Origin: an uncultured Paenibacillaceae bacterium
GTDB taxonomy: Bacteria > Bacillota > Bacilli > Aneurinibacillales > Aneurinibacillaceae
NCBI GenBank assembly: GCA_946478845.1
Contig: CAMLDI010000034.1
Location: forward strand, 1-28,580
Direction of reading: 5' to 3'
Length of the DNA: 28,580 nucleotides
Shown: piece after piece, positions 8,444-16,342 of the stretch
Layout of the letters: the number at the start of each line of letters is the position of its first letter
Numbering within the stretch: position 1 is the first letter of the stretch
The notes under the pieces: generated by a model
Told to the model about the DNA's origin: nothing
The model's input: the letters and a program-made list of their open reading frames with translations, nothing else
Database searches by the model: none
Program-made: the position numbers and the translations under genes

Positions 8444-8449
8444 TATAAT
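8444..8449 (+). promoter_or_regulatory. Candidate -10 box upstream of subtilase 2
   Basis: TATAAT matches the -10 consensus perfectly, but the matching -35 is poor (TTCTTC at 8422-8427, 16 bp spacing). A second option is TTGATA at 8474 with TAAATT at 8496. Either gives a leader before ATG 8560. Confidence 0.35.
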
Positions 8450-8559
8450 GATAGATGGCGATAGACTTATTTTTGATAGATTATATTAAAAATTGTAAAT
8501 TGATAGTTGGGGGATTGATGTAGCTTTACACCAGGAAAAACAGAGAGGGGAAACCAACA

Positions 8560-10464
8560 ATGGGGAATCGCAGCATGATAAAAAAAGTTGCGGTATCATT
8601 AGTTAGCATTGGGTTAATCATTTCTAACATTCCCGCCTTTGCATTCGCTGCCGACAGCCAAAGGGATACGAAAACGTATAATGAAGGGGAAATTATCGTT
8701 AAATTTAAGAGTGGCAGAAATGCAATGAATTTAGGAGAGACCCGGTCAAAACATGGTTTAAAAGAAATGAAAAGTTTGGACCAGGCAACCACAAAACTAG
8801 TCACCTATGATACAAAAGCATCCTCTATGTATGAAGTGATCAAAGATTTAAAAGCTTCCGGGCAGGTCGTATATGCTGAGCCCAATTATGTAAGGAATTC
8901 AAATGCAGTCACAGATCCTTTTTACTCTTTACAATGGGGTTTAAAAAACACAGGTCAAAAAGTATACACAACAGGAACGCCAGGAATTGATATTGGCATA
9001 GAATATGCCTGGCCTGTAACAAAGGGAAGTTCAACGACTGTGGTTGCTGTCATTGATTCCGGGATTGATATTAATCATCCAGACTTAAAGAATAATATTT
9101 GGACAAATCCTCGGGAAATTGCTGGAGATGGTTTAGATAATGATCTAAACGGGTTCATCGATGATATAAACGGATGGGATTTTGCTCACCATGATAACAC
9201 AGTTTTTGATTCAGCGGATGAAGATTTCCATGGAACCCATGTAGCCGGTACCATTGGGGCAGCAAATAATAACATTGGGGTTGTCGGCGTAGCACCCAAT
9301 GTGAAAATTATGCCTTTAAAATATTTAACATCTGATGGGGGCTCTATTGCTGATGAAATTGCGGCCATTAACTATGCTAAATCCATGGGAGTTAAAGTGA
9401 TTAACATATCCAGCGGCGGACCTGGATTTAGCCAGGCTGAGCATGATGCTATTGCCAATAGTAATGCAATTATTGTCGCATCTGCCGGAAATGAAGGAAA
9501 GAACAATGATGGGGAGGACCCTGATTATCCTGCCAGCTATCATTTAGAAAATATAATCTCTGTGGGCGCCATGGATAGTAATGGAGACGTGCCTTACTGG
9601 TCTAACTATGGTAGCGAATCTGTGCATATTGTTGCCCCTGGTGTAGATATTCTGAGTACAATTCCCGGTGAGAATGGGGATTACGAAAATGCTTACGGTT
9701 TTAGTGATGGAACATCCATGGCGGCTCCTCACGTGACGGGAACTGTAGCATTGATGTTAAGTAAAAATCCTGCTTATAATTTACCCAATTTAAAAGGGGA
9801 CCTTCTCTCGTATAACCGAATAGTCCCAGACTGTATTGGGACTGTCTATTCAAAAGGATACGTCCATGCAGGCAGGGCAATCTATGGTGATTCAATAGAA
9901 CCTAGCACAAAAACCTTTATTGATATACAAAGTGTTCCATGGGCCAAAGATGCCATAGAAATCATGGCCGGCCTTGGAATTGTGAATGGGGTAGGAAACA
10001 ATAAATTTGACCCCAATAGCAATGTCACCCGTGCTCAATTCGCCAAATTAATTATCAACACATTAGGGATTACAGGTACAGCTTCTGAACCATTCTCAGA
10101 TGTCAGATCAACAGATTGGTTTGCCAAGGATGTAGCCCTGGCTTATAAATGTGGAATCATTACAGGCGTATCCAGTACCCAATTCGCCCCTAACCGTTCT
10201 ATTACCCGCCAGGAAATGGCTGTCATGATGGTTCGGGCCATCAAGGTGAAGCAACAGGTGACCGCTAATAACATGAATGGAACCTTAAGTAAATATACAG
10301 ATAGAAACCAAATTGATAGCTGGGCTAAAGAAGGTGTGGCCATTGCCATTGAACAGGGATTAATGAACGGCATGACAGCAACAACTTTCTCCCCGAAAAC
10401 CAATGCTACCCGTGCCCAATCAGCGGTTATTATGTATCGTTTCTATGAAAAATTCATAAAGTAA
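8560..10464 (+). CDS. S8 subtilase with three SLH domains
   Basis: A 634-residue paralog of the gene before it. Signal peptide 1-31 (ends AFAFA), propeptide with EGEIIVKFKSGRN and YAEPNYV, then the protease domain with Asp166 (VIDSGID), His224 (HGTHVAGT), Asn in SAGNEGK and Ser386 (GTSMAAP). The domain is followed directly by a short linker and three SLH domains (453-634); the Ig-like repeats of the first paralog are absent. The protease end (PNLKGDLLSYNRIVPD...) also diverges from both neighbours. The start is ATG 8560 with GAGAGGGG upstream. The terminal 81 bp and the terminator are identical to those of the first paralog, pointing to recent gene conversion. It should be an active, wall-anchored protease. 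Confidence 0.93.
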   Translation: MGNRSMIKKVAVSLVSIGLIISNIPAFAFAADSQRDTKTYNEGEIIVKFKSGRNAMNLGETRSKHGLKEMKSLDQATTKLVTYDTKASSMYEVIKDLKASGQVVYAEPNYVRNSNAVTDPFYSLQWGLKNTGQKVYTTGTPGIDIGIEYAWPVTKGSSTTVVAVIDSGIDINHPDLKNNIWTNPREIAGDGLDNDLNGFIDDINGWDFAHHDNTVFDSADEDFHGTHVAGTIGAANNNIGVVGVAPNVKIMPLKYLTSDGGSIADEIAAINYAKSMGVKVINISSGGPGFSQAEHDAIANSNAIIVASAGNEGKNNDGEDPDYPASYHLENIISVGAMDSNGDVPYWSNYGSESVHIVAPGVDILSTIPGENGDYENAYGFSDGTSMAAPHVTGTVALMLSKNPAYNLPNLKGDLLSYNRIVPDCIGTVYSKGYVHAGRAIYGDSIEPSTKTFIDIQSVPWAKDAIEIMAGLGIVNGVGNNKFDPNSNVTRAQFAKLIINTLGITGTASEPFSDVRSTDWFAKDVALAYKCGIITGVSSTQFAPNRSITRQEMAVMMVRAIKVKQQVTANNMNGTLSKYTDRNQIDSWAKEGVAIAIEQGLMNGMTATTFSPKTNATRAQSAVIMYRFYEKFIK

Positions 10465-10514
10465 TAAAATTTGACAAAAATCCCCTTCTTCAAAGGGGAT
10501 TTTTTTGGTTTAAT
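10384..10514 (+). repeat. Copy B of the near-identical gene-end repeat
   Basis: Matches 8118-8247 except for one inserted A after the stop. It covers the end of the third SLH domain and the terminator. Confidence 0.9.
10477..10506 (+). terminator. Rho-independent terminator of subtilase 2
   Basis: The same stem (AAAATCCCCTT/AAGGGGATTTT, loop CTTC, T tract) as after the first paralog. It lies only about 35 bp before the third paralog's start. Confidence 0.92.
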
Positions 10515-10540
10515 TAATATAAATAGGGGAGGGGAACTGT

Positions 10541-12022
10541 ATGATTAATAGACGTAAAAAAATGAGAAAAGTTGCGCTCTCATTTCTTAGTGTTGGGCTA
10601 TTCACTTTATCGATGCCTTTTTTGGCATTTTCTCAGTCATCTACTAGTGGAACGACTAACAGCCAGACCCAGGAGAGAAAGTATAAAGAAGGGGAAATTA
10701 TCGTTAAATTTAAGAATGGCCGAAGTGTTAACAGCCTCAATCAAACACAGGCAAAACATCATTTCATAGAAAAGATGGACTTTCCAATTACTCAGACTCA
10801 ACTGCTATCGTTTAACCTGGCATCTTCAACAGAACAGGTTATTAAGGATTTATTAGGTTCCGGGTTAGTAGAGTATGCAGAACCCAATTATGAACGAACC
10901 TTTACCGCTGTCACAGAACCAGGGTATGAAAAACAGTGGGGATTAAAAAATACCGGGCAATCTATCTCAGGGATACCGGGAACCCCTGGAATGGATATTG
11001 GCGCAGAAAGAGCCTGGAGGAAAACCATGGGAAGCAAGAATGTTGTGGTTGGGGTCATTGATTCAGGGGTAGACATTACCCATCCCGATTTACGAAATCA
11101 AATTTGGAGAAATCCCGGGGAAGTTCCCGGCGATGGCCTGGATAATGACCGCAATGGGTACGTGGATGATGTGAACGGCTGGAATTTTTTTGATGAAAAT
11201 AATGACCTTTATCTTTCCAGTGAAGAAGATGCCCATGGCACCCATGTTTCTGGCATTATCGCAGCAAGCAATAATAAGTCGGGTGTTATTGGCGTAGCTC
11301 CCAATGTAAAAATTATGCCCCTAAAAATTATGGCACAGGGAGGCTATGTCTCCGATGTATTGGAAGCCATTGAATATGCCAAGGCCAAGGGTGTGAAAAT
11401 AATCAACATGTCCCTTGGAGGCAGGGATTATAGCCAGGCAGAGTATAACCTCATCAAAAATACCAATGCCCTATTTGTGGTCGCTGCCGGGAATGAATAC
11501 AGCAACATTGATGGCTATTTTTCTAACTACCCTGCAGCCTACGATTTGCCCAATATCATCTCTGTTGCTGCTGTTGACCATCAGGGAAACGTCCCTTACT
11601 GGTCCAACTATGGGACAACCAATACGGACCTTGCTGCACCTGGGACAGTCATCTACAGTACCTTACCGGGCAATACATACGGCTATTATAGTGGAACATC
11701 CATGGCCGCACCCTTTGTGACAGGAACAGCAGCCTTAATTTTAAGCAAAAACACCTCTGCTAGCCCATTGCAAATCAAAGATATTCTGCTGAGCAATACC
11801 ACCCCATTATCCTCCTTAACATGGAAGGTAAAAACAGGGGGCATGTTAAATGCGGGAAAAGCCCTGAGCACAATGAACGGTGGAACCAGGTATCCAAATT
11901 CCCAAAGTGTATCGACTGCTCAAGACATGGAAACAACCGATAAGTTCGACCAAGATTCCAATGGCACCCGCTCCCAGTTTGCGGTGATGGTGGAACGTTT
12001 CTTGCAAAACTTTATGAATTAG
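10541..12022 (+). CDS. S8 subtilase with decayed SLH stub
   Basis: A 493-residue third paralog. Signal peptide 1-31 (MINRRKKMRK, hydrophobic core, AFS), propeptide EGEIIVKFKNGRS to YAEPNYE, and a complete triad: Asp174 (VIDSGVD), His232 (HGTHVSGI), Asn in AAGNEYS, Ser387 (GTSMAAP). The C-terminus after about residue 445 is only 45 residues. It reads as a collapsed SLH array: QSVSTAQDMETT recalls the start of SLH1 and the last 27 residues (from DKFDQDSNGTRSQFA) align with the second half of an SLH domain. Such a stub is unlikely to bind the wall, so this paralog is probably released to the medium. ATG 10541 follows GGGGAGGGG. No good promoter separates it from the upstream terminator. Confidence 0.92.
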   Translation: MINRRKKMRKVALSFLSVGLFTLSMPFLAFSQSSTSGTTNSQTQERKYKEGEIIVKFKNGRSVNSLNQTQAKHHFIEKMDFPITQTQLLSFNLASSTEQVIKDLLGSGLVEYAEPNYERTFTAVTEPGYEKQWGLKNTGQSISGIPGTPGMDIGAERAWRKTMGSKNVVVGVIDSGVDITHPDLRNQIWRNPGEVPGDGLDNDRNGYVDDVNGWNFFDENNDLYLSSEEDAHGTHVSGIIAASNNKSGVIGVAPNVKIMPLKIMAQGGYVSDVLEAIEYAKAKGVKIINMSLGGRDYSQAEYNLIKNTNALFVVAAGNEYSNIDGYFSNYPAAYDLPNIISVAAVDHQGNVPYWSNYGTTNTDLAAPGTVIYSTLPGNTYGYYSGTSMAAPFVTGTAALILSKNTSASPLQIKDILLSNTTPLSSLTWKVKTGGMLNAGKALSTMNGGTRYPNSQSVSTAQDMETTDKFDQDSNGTRSQFAVMVERFLQNFMN

Positions 12023-12107
12023 CTACGATTGATACCATCTCCATAGAATTCATTTCCCAATTTAGGGATATCCTTTATCGTATAAATGTATAAAGGAGAA
12101 ATGAAAG

Positions 12108-12509
12108 ATGGCAAAGCCTTATGTGGTAGACATTGAAAGTATGACCAAAGACAATGAAAATTATCGTACTACGATTTGGACAGGGGAAAAATTACAGGTA
12201 ACGGTAATGAGCATTGAGCCAGGGGATGATATCGGCCTGGAAGTTCATCATGGTATAGATCAATTCTTACGCATTGAAAAGGGCCAGGGTCTTTGCAAAA
12301 TGGGACCTACAGAAGATAACTTAAACTTCGAACAAAGGGTAAAAGATGACGATGCAATCTTTGTTCCTGCCGATACATGGCATAACATCATTAACACTGG
12401 GGACAAGCCTTTAAAACTATATACTATTTACGCTGGACCAGATCATGTACCTGGCACCGTTCATAGAACTCATGAAGATGCCAAAAATGATCCGAATGAA
12501 CAGGATTAA
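12108..12509 (+). CDS. Cupin domain protein
   Basis: A 133-residue, single-domain cupin, cytoplasmic. Motif 1 is GLEVHHGIDQFLRIEKGQG, giving His-His-Gln-Glu-type ligands, and motif 2 is IFVPADTWHNIINTGDKPLKL with a His ligand. The layout matches small bacterial mannose-6-phosphate-isomerase-like or stress-related cupins that bind one divalent metal. The reaction cannot be told from sequence. The start ATG 12108 has AAAGGAG upstream. It is monocistronic, with a perfect 15-bp-stem terminator shared with the convergent gene. The acidic tail (KNDPNEQD) is typical of the group. Confidence 0.9.
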   Translation: MAKPYVVDIESMTKDNENYRTTIWTGEKLQVTVMSIEPGDDIGLEVHHGIDQFLRIEKGQGLCKMGPTEDNLNFEQRVKDDDAIFVPADTWHNIINTGDKPLKLYTIYAGPDHVPGTVHRTHEDAKNDPNEQD

Positions 12510-12512
12510 TAA

Positions 12513-12549
12513 AACGGCCATAGGGAGCCTTCCCCTCCCTATGGCCGTT
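12513..12549. terminator. Shared bidirectional terminator
   Basis: Perfect 15-bp arms from AACGGCCATAGGGAG to its complement, loop CCTTCCC. It serves the cupin gene and overlaps the final codons and stop of the opposing gene. Confidence 0.88.
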
Positions 12550-12937
12550 CTATTTCATTCAGGCTTCTTAACAGTTGATTAATTTCCTCAGAAGCCATGG
12601 TATAAGGCAAACGTAATTGATCCAGGTTTTTCCCCGTTTGTTCATAAAAGGAGAGATAGCGAATCATCCGTGTCACAGGCCTTAAATCTGTTTCTACAGG
12701 CAAATTTAAAGCCACATGCAAGTCATACAGCATTTGCCGAAAGTAAGGGTCATCCTTCGATTTTCGTAACAGAGTATAGAAAATCTCTGCGGAGCGGAGT
12801 GAATACAGAGCTGCAAAATTGCGGCAACCCTTACCTTGTTTGGATCTCTCTAATAAATCCTCAATACTTAGATCCTTACCTTCGGACAGACGTACCTTTA
12901 ATTCATCAAGCAATTCACAGAATACTTGATAATCCAT
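12539..12937 (-). CDS. Conserved-looking protein of unknown function
   Basis: A 132-residue, all-helical, charged cytoplasmic protein with no signal peptide or membrane segment. I do not recognise the family. Features are a leucine-rich N-terminal helix (FCELLDELKVRLSEG), an YSLRSAEIFYTLLRKSKDDPYFRQMLYDLHVAL segment in the middle, and RMIRYLSFYEQTGKNLDQLRLPYT near the end. The only possible start, ATG 12937, has GAGGGG abutting it, an unusually tight spacing. It could take part in regulation or spore biology, but nothing in the sequence shows this. It converges on the cupin gene and its stop lies inside their shared terminator. Confidence 0.65.
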   Translation of the reverse strand: MDYQVFCELLDELKVRLSEGKDLSIEDLLERSKQGKGCRNFAALYSLRSAEIFYTLLRKSKDDPYFRQMLYDLHVALNLPVETDLRPVTRMIRYLSFYEQTGKNLDQLRLPYTMASEEINQLLRSLNEIERP

Positions 12938-13129
12938 CCCCTCACATCCATTCTTATTACATTTATATTTTACTTCAGGCCCCCCATCCCCACAATCCTC
13001 CTAAACTTCTCAAAATTCATCAAAGGATAATTTGCACTATGACGAGAATGAAAACATTGTACCCAAAACGGCGTACTGTTTTGTTACAATGGAACATAAA
13101 AGTAAACTAGCTTAGGAGGCAACACGAAA

Positions 13130-13357
13130 ATGGCAATGGATGGCATCATCAATATTTTTTTATCTTTGCTCTTTATTGGATTAAGTTTTTGGGCAATTCA
13201 ATGTATTCGTTTGGAGGTATTTTTGAAACGTCCCCAGGGTGCACAGGCGAAAACCCTGCAGGTATTCTTATCTATTGCCCTGGGACATTTAGTAGCCACT
13301 TTTTTTAGCGATTATTTCGGTTGGACAGTCTTGTTAAAACAACTTTTTATACAATAA
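13130..13357 (+). CDS. ywzB: DUF1146 family membrane protein (YwzB-like)
   Basis: A 75-residue protein with two hydrophobic segments (about 6-24 and 44-60) around a basic loop (LKRPQGAQAKTLQ). Length, composition and the place directly upstream of ywmB and murA match the Bacillus YwzB/DUF1146 family, whose role is unknown. In Bacillus it follows the ATP synthase operon, but here the gene before it is an unrelated protein on the other strand. GGAGG lies 11 bases before ATG 13130; ATG 13136 is an alternative. Confidence 0.85.
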   Translation: MAMDGIINIFLSLLFIGLSFWAIQCIRLEVFLKRPQGAQAKTLQVFLSIALGHLVATFFSDYFGWTVLLKQLFIQ

Positions 13358-13431
13358 ATTTTCTGCGAAAATCAGCCTTTGTCCCGGTATAAACCCATCT
13401 CCTTTCGTACAAACTGAGAATAAAATAAAAT

Positions 13432-13488
13432 ATGGTTTTTCAGTGAAGCAATATTGTTTCAGTAAAGCAATATTGTGGGAAAAACCAT
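13432..13488. promoter_or_regulatory. Nested repeat upstream of ywmB
   Basis: Outer inverted arms ATGGTTTTTC (13432-13441) and GGAAAAACCAT (13478-13488) enclose two copies of a direct repeat, CAGTGAAGCAATATTGT and CAGTAAAGCAATATTGT. Each holds the palindrome CAATATTG (13449-13456 and 13468-13475), 19 bp apart, about two helical turns. It lies 20 bp before the ywmB start. It could be an operator or a transcript stem; there is no T tract, so a terminator is unlikely. Confidence 0.5.
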
Positions 13489-13506
13489 GGGAGAGCGGGA
13501 ACAAAA

Positions 13507-14277
13507 ATGAATAAGAAAAATGGGGTAAATCTCCTTTTTGTCGTCACAGGATTAGGATTACTTCTGTTTGCCGGCATTTTTGGCATCCTTCATCAGAAAA
13601 AAAATGACAACCAGAAACCAATTGCAACATTGGAGGATATAATAAAGAAGGTAGAAAGTTCGGGTGCTGACGTAAGGGAACTTCAGGTACGGGTTAAATT
13701 GAATCAGGCTCCTTTTCATAATGAACAAGAAGCCCAATTATACCGTGAAAAGATTGCCGGAGAATTAGGAATTGATTTGAATTCTCGGGTACGAGAAGAA
13801 GGTCAAAAGGAAATGATCGTATACCAGGGAGAAACGAAAACACCTGAAGGAACAACCGTTACCTTTTACCAAAATTTTGGTGAACAGGTGGAGAGTAGCA
13901 TGTCCTTTACCTTTAAAGGTTCTAAGAATCAGCAACAAAAACTGGGACATTACACCACTGTTCTTGAAAATGTGACAAAAAGCGACACGAATGTTCTCCA
14001 AATTAACACTTGTATTACAGGAAAAATTAATGGTAAACTGAAAAATGACTTGCAGAGAAAAAAAATCCAACAGGTTTTAACGTCTTTCCAGGGGAAGGTC
14101 GTTGAATCCCTTGAGGATTACACTGTAATGAGCGTTTCTGCTTATACACCCCAAATTCCATTTCAAATCATGACGAATCGGAAACCCATGAATCTGCAAG
14201 TAGCTTCACATGTTGATGATTACCGCAATGAGACTACTCTCACAGTAGGTATGCCAATCATCACAACGGAATATTAG
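13507..14277 (+). CDS. ywmB: YwmB family protein (TATA-box-binding-like fold)
   Basis: A 256-residue protein with an N-terminal membrane anchor or signal segment (residues 8-28), then a soluble extracytoplasmic region. The region [12 protein letters not shown]..., the middle [33 protein letters not shown], and the end fit the YwmB/DUF1779 family, which has a duplicated TBP-like fold. Its role is unknown; it is conserved next to murA in spore-forming Bacillales. It ends 20 bp before the murA start, so the two are probably cotranscribed. The ribosome site is weak (GGGAG). A nested repeat lies just upstream. Confidence 0.88.
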   Translation: MNKKNGVNLLFVVTGLGLLLFAGIFGILHQKKNDNQKPIATLEDIIKKVESSGADVRELQVRVKLNQAPFHNEQEAQLYREKIAGELGIDLNSRVREEGQKEMIVYQGETKTPEGTTVTFYQNFGEQVESSMSFTFKGSKNQQQKLGHYTTVLENVTKSDTNVLQINTCITGKINGKLKNDLQRKKIQQVLTSFQGKVVESLEDYTVMSVSAYTPQIPFQIMTNRKPMNLQVASHVDDYRNETTLTVGMPIITTEY

Positions 14278-14297
14278 GAGACGCGGGGGGAAGTAAC

Positions 14298-15647
14298 GTG
14301 GATAAGATTATCATCCGCGGTGGACAACGTCTAACCGGAAAAGTACGGGTCCATGGGGCCAAAAATGCTGTGTTGCCCATTATTGCTGCATCCATTTTGG
14401 CTGAGAATGGGGAAAGCACGATTTATGAGGTGCCCGGCCTAGACGATGTTTATACCATCAGTGAAGTAATTAAAGCTTTAAATGTTAACATAAACTATGA
14501 TCCCCAATCTGAAGTGCTCCGGGTGAATGCGAGCCAATTAAATACCACCGAAGCACCCTATGAATGGGTTCGTAAAATGAGAGCATCTTTCCTTGTAATG
14601 GGACCATTGTTAGCTCTGAAGGGAGCAGCACGCATTCCATTACCCGGGGGTTGTGCGATCGGTTCTCGGGGAATCGATCAGCACGTAAAGGGTTTTGAAG
14701 CAATGGGCGCCAACATTGAGTTTGGCCAGGGCTATATTGATGCCAAAGTGGAAGGCCGGTTAAAGGGAGCCAAGATTTATTTGGATATCCCCAGCGTAGG
14801 CGCTACAGAAAACATCATGATGGCTGCATCCATGGCTGAAGGAACCACAGTGATTGAAAACGTGGCCCAGGAACCAGAAATTGTTGATTTAGCGAACTAT
14901 TTAAATGCAATGGGCGCTCGTGTACGTGGAGCTGGAACAGGTACCATTCGTATTGATGGCGTTGATAGCCTAACTGGAGCAACCCATTATGTTATTCCTG
15001 ATCGCATTGAAGCAGGTACATACATGATAGCTGCCGCCATTACCCGTGGAGATCTATTTGTGGAAAATGCCATAGGAGATCATTTGAAACCGGTCATTGC
15101 GAAGCTTCGTGAAGTTGGCGTAAATATTGAAGAAGAAGATAACGGAATTCGTGTTTTCATTGATGAGAATCAGGAATTAAAAGCAGTTGATATTAAAACC
15201 CTGCCACACCCTGGGTTCCCTACCGATATGCAGGCCCAATTTATGGCATTGCTTTTATCGATTAAAGGAACTAGCTTGATTACCGAAACTGTATTCGAAA
15301 ACCGTTTTATGCATGTGGATGAATTTAAACGGATGGGTGCCCACATTAAAATTGAAGGGCGTACTGCTATTGTAGAAGGGGGCCTACGGTTATCCGGGGC
15401 TCAGGTAAAATGTACTGATTTACGGGCAGGGGCTGCGCTCCTACTGACGGGGCTCATTTGTGAGGATAATACCTCCACAGAATTAACTGAACTTCATCAC
15501 ATAGACCGAGGATATGTAGACATTGTGGATCAGTTGCGGATAGTAGGTGCCAATTTGGAACGAATCAAGACACCTGTGGTACAGCTGGTAACAGAAGAAG
15601 AAAAAGTACCATCAGTAAATGTGAACATACAAACATCTTTAGCGTAA
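14298..15647 (+). CDS. murA: UDP-N-acetylglucosamine 1-carboxyvinyltransferase
   Basis: A 449-residue cytoplasmic enzyme of the EPSP-synthase fold. It transfers enolpyruvate from PEP to UDP-GlcNAc, the first committed step of peptidoglycan synthesis. It starts with [24 protein letters not shown], including the Lys22-Asn23 substrate-binding pair. The catalytic loop [14 protein letters not shown] carries Cys119, the residue alkylated by fosfomycin, so the enzyme is of the sensitive type. Later conserved blocks are [23 protein letters not shown] and [19 protein letters not shown] 14298 is preceded by GGGGGGAAG. In Bacillus, spoIID follows; here a terminator and non-coding DNA follow instead. Confidence 0.97.
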   Translation: MDKIIIRGGQRLTGKVRVHGAKNAVLPIIAASILAENGESTIYEVPGLDDVYTISEVIKALNVNINYDPQSEVLRVNASQLNTTEAPYEWVRKMRASFLVMGPLLALKGAARIPLPGGCAIGSRGIDQHVKGFEAMGANIEFGQGYIDAKVEGRLKGAKIYLDIPSVGATENIMMAASMAEGTTVIENVAQEPEIVDLANYLNAMGARVRGAGTGTIRIDGVDSLTGATHYVIPDRIEAGTYMIAAAITRGDLFVENAIGDHLKPVIAKLREVGVNIEEEDNGIRVFIDENQELKAVDIKTLPHPGFPTDMQAQFMALLLSIKGTSLITETVFENRFMHVDEFKRMGAHIKIEGRTAIVEGGLRLSGAQVKCTDLRAGAALLLTGLICEDNTSTELTELHHIDRGYVDIVDQLRIVGANLERIKTPVVQLVTEEEKVPSVNVNIQTSLA

Positions 15648-15652
15648 GCTTA

Positions 15653-15690
15653 AAAAGCTATTGTGCCTTAAATAGGGCAATAGCTTTTTT
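15653..15690 (+). terminator. Rho-independent terminator of murA
   Basis: Stem from AAAAGCTATTG..CC to GGCAATAGCTTTT with a two-base bulge, then TTTTTTG. It starts six bases after the murA stop. Confidence 0.88.
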
Positions 15691-15757
15691 GTATATAGTT
15701 CCAAACACCGTAAGGAACAAGATTACGCTAATTCGTACGATAATAATAAAGGATATA

Positions 15758-15792
15758 CAGAAGAAACGAGCATACCATGCTCGTTTCTTCTG
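15758..15792. other. Perfect 16-bp hairpin without T tract
   Basis: CAGAAGAAACGAGCAT and its exact complement are separated by ACC. No T tract follows on the + strand (TTATGAGG). It may be a cruciform or RNA stem, or a remnant of a terminator. Confidence 0.6.
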
Positions 15793-16140
15793 TTATGAGG
15801 GTATTGGATCAACACCTTCATCATAGCAGACCTTGTAACCCTTTGTGGGAAAGGCTGAAAGAAAACTTCACAATCTTTTTGTAACCTATTTGTAACCACG
15901 GGGGTTTTACCAAAGTATATGCAAAAAGACAAAAAAAAGACCGATTCCCTCGGCTATGCAGTAAGGAGAGAGGGATCGGTTCCTAAAATGGAGAAGACCT
16001 TGATGAGCTGTCGCACCCATACTGGATGATGACTTTCGACACGTTTAGCATAGCTTGTTTTAAAAAGCTTGTCATTTAGTTTGTTAGATTATCTGACAAA
16101 CTTTTGTGCGCTTTCCTAACTTGAACTATTGCGTTAGAGG
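15793..16140. other. Non-coding stretch with further hairpins
   Basis: No gene is visible in 15648-16272. Within it are a stem ACCGATTCCCTC/GAGGGATCGGTT (15940-15982, one bulge), a TGTCG/CGACA pairing (16009-16041), and a near-perfect palindrome AGTTTGTTAGAT-T-ATCTGACAAACT in two 12-base arms (16078-16102). I do not recognise a known riboswitch or T-box signature. It could hold an unannotated RNA, an operator for the next gene, or debris. Confidence 0.35.
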
Positions 16141-16149
16141 GTTTTTGCC

Positions 16150-16180
16150 CCTTCTTATCTCCTTTCTCCCCTTTGATCAG
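16150..16180 (-). repeat. Dispersed purine-rich motif, - strand copy
   Basis: Read on the - strand it starts CTGATCAAAGGGGAGAAAGG, then AGATAAG, matching the consensus seen at 93, 18469, 24250, 25418 and 28542. Confidence 0.6.
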
Positions 16181-16210
16181 GTGGAAATTTCGTGAAATAC
16201 TAACTGTCCA

Positions 16211-16216
16211 TATAAT
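16211..16216 (+). promoter_or_regulatory. Candidate -10 box of the PepSY protein gene
   Basis: A perfect TATAAT; the sequence 17 bp upstream (TTTCGT) is a poor -35, so the promoter may need an activator or another sigma factor. Confidence 0.4.
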
Positions 16217-16252
16217 ATTTGGTAATTTATAATAAGGGAGGAAGAACTTTTA

Positions 16253-16342
16253 ATGCTGGGAGGACTTATATCTTGCAAAAAGAAGAACTTAAAAAACGGG
16301 CCCAATCCATCGTACAAATTCCCCCTCATTTTAAACCTGTAA
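16253..16342 (+). CDS. Possible 29-residue upstream ORF overlapping the next start
   Basis: ATG 16253 has the strong site AAGGGAGGAAG 9 bp upstream, better than the site of the main gene. It encodes 29 residues (MLGGLISCKKKN...) in another frame and ends inside the main gene. It may be a translational leader, or it may mark a frameshift near the true start. No homologue is known to me. Confidence 0.3.
   Translation: MLGGLISCKKKNLKNGPNPSYKFPLILNL

Noticed and set aside
15758..15792. Rho-independent terminator
   Set aside because: The stem is perfect but no T tract follows on the + strand, and no gene ends there. Left as an unexplained hairpin.
16000..16140. Riboswitch or T-box before the PepSY-like gene
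   Set aside because: I found no T-box AGGGTGG-type signature and no known riboswitch core; only local stems are visible.
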